Assembly: GCA_026724425.1 (NCBI GenBank)
Contig: JAIUCV010000009.1
Location: 22,855,323 to 22,919,322 of the forward strand
Origin: Erythrophleum ivorense
Lineage: Eukaryota; Streptophyta; Magnoliopsida; Fabales; Fabaceae
Length of the DNA: 64,000 bases
Reading direction: 5' to 3'
In this document: one piece after another, positions 58,377 through 64,000 of the stretch
Numbering within the stretch: the stretch's first letter is position 1
Layout: each line of letters opens with the position of its first letter
Program-made: the position numbers and the translations under genes
The notes under the pieces: model-generated
What the model was told of the DNA's origin: nothing
Database searches by the model: none
The model's input: the letters and a program-made list of their open reading frames with translations, nothing else

Positions 58377-59106
58377 AGCAATTCTCACAACTCAAAACAC
58401 AAGCATATTGGTACCAATGCATCAAGGTAATAACATATGGCATGTCTCACACAACAAGCACTTACAGAAGCATACAATGACTATATACATCCAAGAATGC
58501 AACAAGAAAGAGTGGAAAGCTACCTTATCGGCTAACACAAGCCTTCCCTTTCAATTTATCTTCTTCCTTCTTAGTCCCACAAGCACAACTAGATGGAGTT
58601 GCTTCTCTTGAGCCTAGACACAATAAAAAGCATGGAGTTACTCTCTTATAACTCAAATAAACACTCACAAAGCTAAGAGGCTCTTCATCAAAACAAACCC
58701 TATTACATATGTAAGAAACTAGGGATTCTCTCTCTAGAATTCCACTAACTCTTTTTCCTCTCTCAAGCTCTCAAGAAAGGAAAGCAAAGAAGAAGAAATG
58801 AAGATACATTAGTTCTAGCCTTCTTCAAGAGTGGTTCTCCACTTTTCCTCTTCTGAACTAAGCCCAACTCAACAACCAAAACCATAGAAAGAGAGGGCAA
58901 AGAGAGAAGAACAACATGCTAAGAAGAAAAGCTATGGAAATCTCAAGATTGCTTGCCTTTTTGCTTGTTCTCTTTCCTTCTCTAGGTCTCTCCCTCTCTC
59001 CACATCCCTTTCTCTCTTTTAGTCGAAGCTTAGGTCGGTTAAAGGAGAAAGAATGGTTTTGGACATTTTAAGAAGTCAAATTCTCTTTTTTCATGCTTTT
59101 CCAGAC

Positions 59107-59355
59107 TAGCCCTCACTATAGAAAAGCATAACCCTCGCTAAGGCGAGCACGTATCAGTCTCAGACCCTTGTTTTCGCTATGGCGCATGCTACGATGAGCA
59201 GCCCCTAGTCTTTGTATGGGATGCCCGCACTCGCTGTAGCTAGAAGCATTTTCGACATAGCGAAAAAGCATTCTCGCTATAGCTAGACCCTTTCTCGCTA
59301 TAGCAAATAGGTACTTTTGTTGTAACTAGGCCATTTCTCACTATAGCTAGCAGAC
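59107..59355 (-). repeat. GCTATAGC palindrome array in LTR B4
   Basis: As in B3, with more decayed units (for example CACTATAGAAAAG). Confidence 0.75.
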
Positions 59356-59425
59356 TTAGAAAATTTTAAGACTTTAAAAATTTTCAGTTTTTTTTTTCTT
59401 TTCTTTTCTTTTTTCGGTTGTTACA

Positions 59426-59820
59426 TTTCTACCCCTCTTAAAAGAAATTTCATCCTTGAAATTTAAAGACATACCTCAAGGGAATAACTCTGGATATCTT
59501 TGCCTCATTTCATCCTTTAATTCCCAAGTTGCTTCCTCAGATGTCAAACCTCTCTTGACCACTTTCACAAGAGGAATGTTCTTACTTCTCAGCTGTTTCA
59601 GCTTAGCATCCACAATTCTCTCTGGTTTCACTACATAGGAAAGATCTTCCTACAATTGCATATACTCATATTCTATGACATGTGAGGGGTTAGGTAAGTA
59701 CTTTTTCAACTGGGAGACATGAAAAACATTGTGGATTTGGGCTAGGTTAGAAGGCAAGACTATTCGGTAAGCCACGGGTCCAATTTTCTCAAGGACTTCA
59801 AATGGACCAGTATACCTAGG
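59426..59820 (-). pseudogene. Second copy of the pol end, upstream of the 5' LTR
   Basis: Closely matches 51,899-52,295 (chromodomain and polypurine tract). The chromodomain block here keeps Lys where the first copy has a stop. Similarity to pol ends at about 59,820 within PFEVLEK-IGPVAYRI-like coding, where LTR A9 begins. It proves that a second internal region once extended to the right and shared LTR B4. Confidence 0.88.
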
Positions 59821-60402
59821 GCAGAAACAATTGTGTCTAAATGAGTGAGGAGGTGGGGTGCCTCATATGTATATAAGGAGGTTAAGAAAATTTTTTCAAA
59901 ATTTTAATTTTGCCCTTTCATCTTGGCAGTTTCGTTTTGAGTTTGTTTTAGCTCCTTTTTGAGAACCATCTTTTCCATTATGAAATATAAGTTCCCAATT
60001 TAATAAAATGCACTCAAATCAGAGCTAAAACCTTCTCGAATGAATCAATCAAAGTTCTGGTCAATTGGCTTTGAAAAACGTCCACCGAAGGATTTTAACT
60101 GTCCCGAGGCTTTCCATGATTTTTAGGGCTTATGAGAACCCCGAAGAACTTTTAAAAAGTCCTCTTGTGAGAATTCCAAAATGTTCTTAAAATTACAAAA
60201 ATGCTATTACATTTCGTTAACTTTTTGTTCAAATTAGTTTCCTCATTCTAACTCTGTTTTTCTTTCCATCTAAACTTAAGGTTTTCATTTTTAGGAGTCT
60301 GGAATGCTACTTAAATTTTTCAGAACCTTAAATAATTCATTTCGAGGGACTTGCTTTGTAAATGCACCTATTTCTATCATTTAATAAAAACTAGACATTA
60401 CA
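59821..60402 (-). mobile_element. LTR fragment A9 (group A, U3 end only)
   Basis: Minus strand starts TGTAATGTCTAGTTTTTATT at 60,402 and matches the first about 580 bp of A4/A6, up to just past the TATA element (GTATATAAGGAGG near 59,867). The rest is deleted at the junction with pol. Confidence 0.8.
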
Positions 60403-61260
60403 TCTAGCACCATGGCGAGTATGCCTACTATAACTCTACTAGGCAAAATTCATTATCATCATCGTGGCAAGATGTGTCTTTAGTGCACTGTTCCCATTTT
60501 CTGTAATTCACGCCGAGGTGAGACTACTTTGTGGAACAATCCCCCTCTATTTTCCTTAAGTTGCACTGTGACTAAGAAACCTGTGTTATAGTGCAATTTG
60601 ATTCTGTTACCCCTTGGATGTGATTTAGCTATAACTTAAATAGTCTTGGCCATGACTCTACTCCTCTTTGGTCCTAAACTCTTTGATGCTTGTTCCTACC
60701 CACTTGTAACTCCCTCCAGTCAACATCTAAGGTCCCCTTAAGGTAAAAATACATGGTTTTGATGTTATATTCCTCTTATACCCAATAATTTACTAACTTC
60801 TATGATTTAGGGACCTAAATTTAAGTTGGAGTAACCAAGCCCTGAATTGTATTAGCAAATCTCCCTTTATGATAGCAAGAAGAAATGTGGAGCCTCAAGT
60901 GACTACCTCAAATTGTGCTATTCCTTATCAATTGAGCTCAAACCACTTTAGACAAGTTTTCATGGATCAAAGTAATATATTCCTACCATCAGACCTTTAA
61001 GAAATGACAAATACAAACTATGACTATAGCACTTGTCATACCATAATATAATAGTACATAATTTACATTTAATGTGCTTAAAGTATCAATTTCCTTATGT
61101 TTAATACTTTTTGTAGCGAAAAATATCATCATTAAAGGTGTAATTAATTCATTTTAGCTCTAATGCACCATTTCAACTTACCAATTTCAAAATCCATCCT
61201 TAATATACTTACTCAACTAGAAATATCACAAAAAGAAGAAGGAATTTTGGGTTTAGGCCA
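60403..61260. mobile_element. Possible group C LTR fragment C3
   Basis: Weak likeness to the middle of C1/C2: a GC-richer patch of short cores (CACCATGGCGAG, TCGTGGCAAGATG, CACGCCGAGGTGAG), then AT-rich sequence with AATTTACTAACTTCTATGA-like words. Ends are not clear and no frame is present. Confidence 0.4.
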
Positions 61261-63492
61261 TATGTTACAAACTAGCATCATAACATCATTTCCTATGGTT
61301 CTATAATTCTGTCACAAATTTCATATCTTAAGCTAGAAAACTCCAAATCACATAAATGAGGGCCTTCTGGAAAGTTCATGATATAAACTACATGATGTAA
61401 AAATTTTAGATCAAAACAAATTTATTTGGGCCACAAAAATCCAATGGAACAATACCACTATCAAATTTTTATGCATACACAGACCTAAAATTTTGGGCAT
61501 GCATAACTTGAGCTACACAACTCCAAATTAAGTGATCTCAATAGTTATGGAAAATTTATAATGCCAACTATATTCCTATAACATTGCATGAGTATTGGAG
61601 TTCATTTACCCCTTAAAGATACAGAAAACTAGAACTGACCAAATAAACAGTGCACAGGCAAATCTGCATAATTCAATCAACTTTAAAAAGTCATAAGAAA
61701 TGCTACAAGCTCTAAAAATTGTGTTTTTAGGCTCTATGAAAAGCTATCAATGAGATCTAAATTGCTTCCAAATTTCATGCCAAAATTCGTTCATTTGGTC
61801 TAGTTTTGGTTTATGGGTAAATTATGGCTCAATTTAGTATCAAAGTGGTACCAAATGGTCTAAAATGAATGTTCTTAGTGCAAGTGACCATTTGAGCATG
61901 TCCAAAACATAAATTACAGCATATAGACCATCTCATTAGGTTTTAAACATCATGGAGTTCAAAGTCACTCCCTCACTTGGTTTTATTCACACACTTTCCA
62001 TGCCACACATATACCAAAAACACATGTTCTTGCATATATAATTCCAAATATGGTTCTATACATCATAATTATATACTTTTACATATGAGTGAAGATTTAC
62101 ATTACATAAATAACAAGTATGAGCTCTCTTTGACAATATGTTACACAAAATACTATTCTATAATCGAAGTAGTATAAATCAAGCTTGTTGATCTCTATTC
62201 TTGGTCTCTTGAGATTTCCCTAAATATGGTTAAAGATAATATAGGGGAGAGTGAGATTCCAAGAATCCAATAACTCAATCATCCTTCAAATAGACTTATA
62301 TGGCATGTTATCATGTCAAAGAAGGCAAGCATGTATCATTAGCAATCAAGCATCAATTATAATCATATTTATGAAATCAAATAGATCCATAAAAGTCAAG
62401 ATCAAGCTCTAAAGACTTTTGGTCTAGTCTCACCCAATTATTTTGGACTTTTGAATTAGTCTCACCCATTTTAGGGACTTTTGACTTAGCTTCACTCATT
62501 CTATGAGACTTTTGGTCTTGTCTCACCCTTATTTAGGGACTTTTGGCTTCACCTCACCCAAGTCAAAGGACTTTTGGAACAATCTCACCCATCAAGAGCT
62601 AATCACATTCCAAATGCATTTTATGAAACATAATGATATCATATCATCAAATCAATAACAATAGGCATGGTTCATGGTTCAAACATATATATAAGTAATC
62701 AATGACAATCAAACAACCAAGATAAGTATATAAGAATGGATGAAGATCTACCTTTCTCAAGAATGCATGTTCTTCCTTGGTTTTTAACTCCTCTTCTTGG
62801 CCTCACCCACACACTTGGGAGAGGCTTGACTTGCTTGGCCTAGACACATCAAACAAGATACAAACACATCAATGGAATCATCTTTAGCCTTACACTAGCC
62901 ATATATAAGCTACTTCTAGTTCTAGGATTCCATATAGCTCCATATTGTAGCATAATGAAGCAACTTGTACAATTCATTATTTTGGATCCAATTTATCACT
63001 CAATCTAAGTCACATGACTCCATTTAAACTCATTAGAGCTATTAAAAACTCAGATCAAAGAGCCTAACACCAAGTTGCTTCTTTATGCAAAATGAAACCT
63101 TAAACTTCCAACTTCTAAAATGTGGTTCCTAAATTTAAACCAATGGTTCATTTGATGTTTACAATTCATATTTAGACCATTTCTATCCTTAGAATCAAAG
63201 AAACCTCTCCCTAAGTACTTAAAGTACACTTTGGTAGAGACACACACAAGTATAGCCACCAATGGAGCTTCATTCATTTCTCTTGGGAATTTGGCATCCA
63301 TGAAATGTTCTAGGTCTTTTATGAATTCAAATATGCTCTTATGTAAGTTAAATTATCATTAGAAAGTTTCATAAATCCTTAGGTGTAATCAAAACCTTAA
63401 TTTCCTTAACTTTCTACCAAATGTTTCTTTTTGAGTTCTATTTGTTCCATATAGTTCTCCATGCTTCAAAACCCTATTCTTTATCAAGTTTG
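61261..63492 (-). mobile_element. LTR A10 (group A, A5-like), U3 cut off
   Basis: Minus-strand LTR body matching A5: tandem units at about 61,320, 61,495 and 61,685, a six-unit array at 62,410-62,590, then leader-like sequence up to 63,492 (CTCCATGCTTCAAAACCCT, as in A5 near 30,836). It stops where C4 begins. Its left boundary is uncertain (61,250-61,280). Confidence 0.75.
62410..62590 (-). repeat. GGGACTTTTGG / CTCACCC array in LTR A10
   Basis: Six units of 28-34 bp, each with GACTTTTG and CTCACCC or CTCACTC; the cleanest long array in the window. Confidence 0.8.
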
Positions 63493-63651
63493 TGTAACAT
63501 CCCTAAAAATTAGAATTTTCTAATTATTTAGTATTTTATGTAATGAATTTATTAAGCTTTAATAAGAATAATTCGAACAAAGTAGCTTTAGATAAAAGAA
63601 GTATAAGATTAATAGGACCCATAGAAATTTTTAAAATTTTAGGGGGCCCAA
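63493..63651 (+). mobile_element. Start of LTR C4
   Basis: TGTAACATCCCTAAAAATTAG, a gypsy LTR start with likeness to the group C ends; left flank GTTTG. Cut after 159 bp by A11. Confidence 0.6.
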
Positions 63652-64000
63652 TGTAACATCCGGTTCTTTGAAAACTAAAGAAAACGTGAGAAATGTAATG
63701 TATAGTTTTTCCGTAAATGAACGAAATTCACCAGATACAAAAGAAAGTCCCCCGAAATGAGATAGTTAAGGTCCTAAAAAATTTGGGAAGCCTTCTAGAC
63801 TCCTAAAAATGAGAATCCCTAGCTCAGATGGAAAGAAAGACGGAACTAGGATGAAGAAACAATTTCTTACGAAAAACTTACGAAACATAATGGCATTTTC
63901 GTAATTTTGAGTAAATTTTAGAATTCACACAAGAGGGCTTTTTAAATGAAAGTTTTGAGTTCTCCAAGCTTCTCAAAGGCCCTGAAAACCATGGAAAGCA
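63652..64000 (+). mobile_element. Start of LTR A11, runs off the window
   Basis: TGTAACATCCGGTTC followed by the group A U3 start (TTCCGTAAATGAACG, ATTCACCAG, GGGCTTTTTAAATG). Left flank CCCAA. Inserted within C4. Confidence 0.85.

Larger units (their letters stand above)
56678..59425 (-). repeat. LTR B4, 5' LTR of chromovirus 2
   Basis: Same ends and internal arrays as B3. Differences are scattered single bases and small gaps, denser in the U5-side 300 bp. It ends beside the primer binding site. Confidence 0.95.
49152..59820 (-). mobile_element. Chromovirus 2 (Tekay-like), tandem form
   Basis: A minus-strand element with 5' LTR B4 (56,678-59,425), primer binding site, gag-pol (51,894-56,509), polypurine tract, and 3' LTR B3 (49,152-51,898). 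The LTRs are 2,748 and 2,747 bp and very similar by eye. Upstream of the 5' LTR, instead of genomic flank, lies another copy of the pol end and polypurine tract (59,426-59,820). The structure is therefore internal-LTR-internal-LTR. The left flank of B3 is AGGCC; the partner TSD is lost because the right end is truncated. Gag-pol is recognisable throughout but has many nonsense codons and a few frameshifts. Confidence 0.92.

Overview
This window looks like transposon-packed heterochromatin from a flowering plant, AT-rich, with no host gene, tRNA, rRNA or CRISPR array that I could support. The only protein-coding traces are broken transposon genes. They come from two lineages of Ty3/gypsy LTR retrotransposon (a Tekay/Del-like chromovirus and an Athila/Tat-like element) and from one CACTA (En/Spm) DNA transposon. 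Almost everything else is long terminal repeat (LTR) sequence. I sorted the LTRs by their ends into three groups: A (TGTAACATCCGG...GGTGTTACA, about 3.1-3.7 kb), B (TGTAACAACCG...GGTGTTACA, about 2.6-2.9 kb) and C (about 2.8-2.9 kb). The names A1-A11, B1-B4 and C1-C4 are mine and local to this window. No specific species can be named from the sequence.

Layout, left part (1-31,815): one minus-strand chromovirus enters from the left edge with RT and protease remnants (1-1,426), gag (4,192-5,254), a leader (5,255-5,374 and 25,835-25,876) with a tRNA-iMet primer binding site at 25,859-25,870, and its 5' LTR A5 (25,877-31,815). It has been split by later insertions that survive as solo LTRs: C1 in the gag zinc knuckle, A1 in the leader, and A6 in the 5' LTR. 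A1 itself holds A2 and C2. A2 holds A3. C2 holds A4 and B1. The stack is four levels deep, and nearly every level can be closed by a 5-bp target-site duplication (TSD).

Middle (31,816-49,151): a decayed CACTA transposon on the minus strand (tnpA-like and tnp2 transposase traces) is split by solo LTR A7 (34,456-38,058). Next comes an Athila/Tat-like element on the minus strand: 3' LTR fragment, long 3' non-coding region split by solo LTRs A8 and B2, then integrase, RNase H and reverse transcriptase remnants (45,849-48,685). A piece of Athila-type LTR in the opposite direction follows (48,686-49,151).

Right part (49,152-64,000): a minus-strand chromovirus with both LTRs (B3 49,152-51,898; B4 56,678-59,425) and a nearly complete but frame-broken gag-pol lies between them. 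A second fragment of pol (59,426-59,820) abuts the outer side of the 5' LTR, giving a tandem internal-LTR-internal-LTR arrangement. The last 4 kb hold LTR fragments (A9, C3, A10) and two LTR starts, C4 and A11, the latter running off the edge.

The most notable structure is inside the LTRs. A and B LTRs share a body made of four diverged tandem units spaced about 180-190 bp apart, plus an array built on GGGACTTTTGG / CTCACCC. Their upstream (U3) parts differ: A copies carry a TATA box about 550-595 bp from the LTR start and a GGTAAG splice-donor-like site about 130 bp further on, while B copies carry an array of GCTATAGC palindromes.
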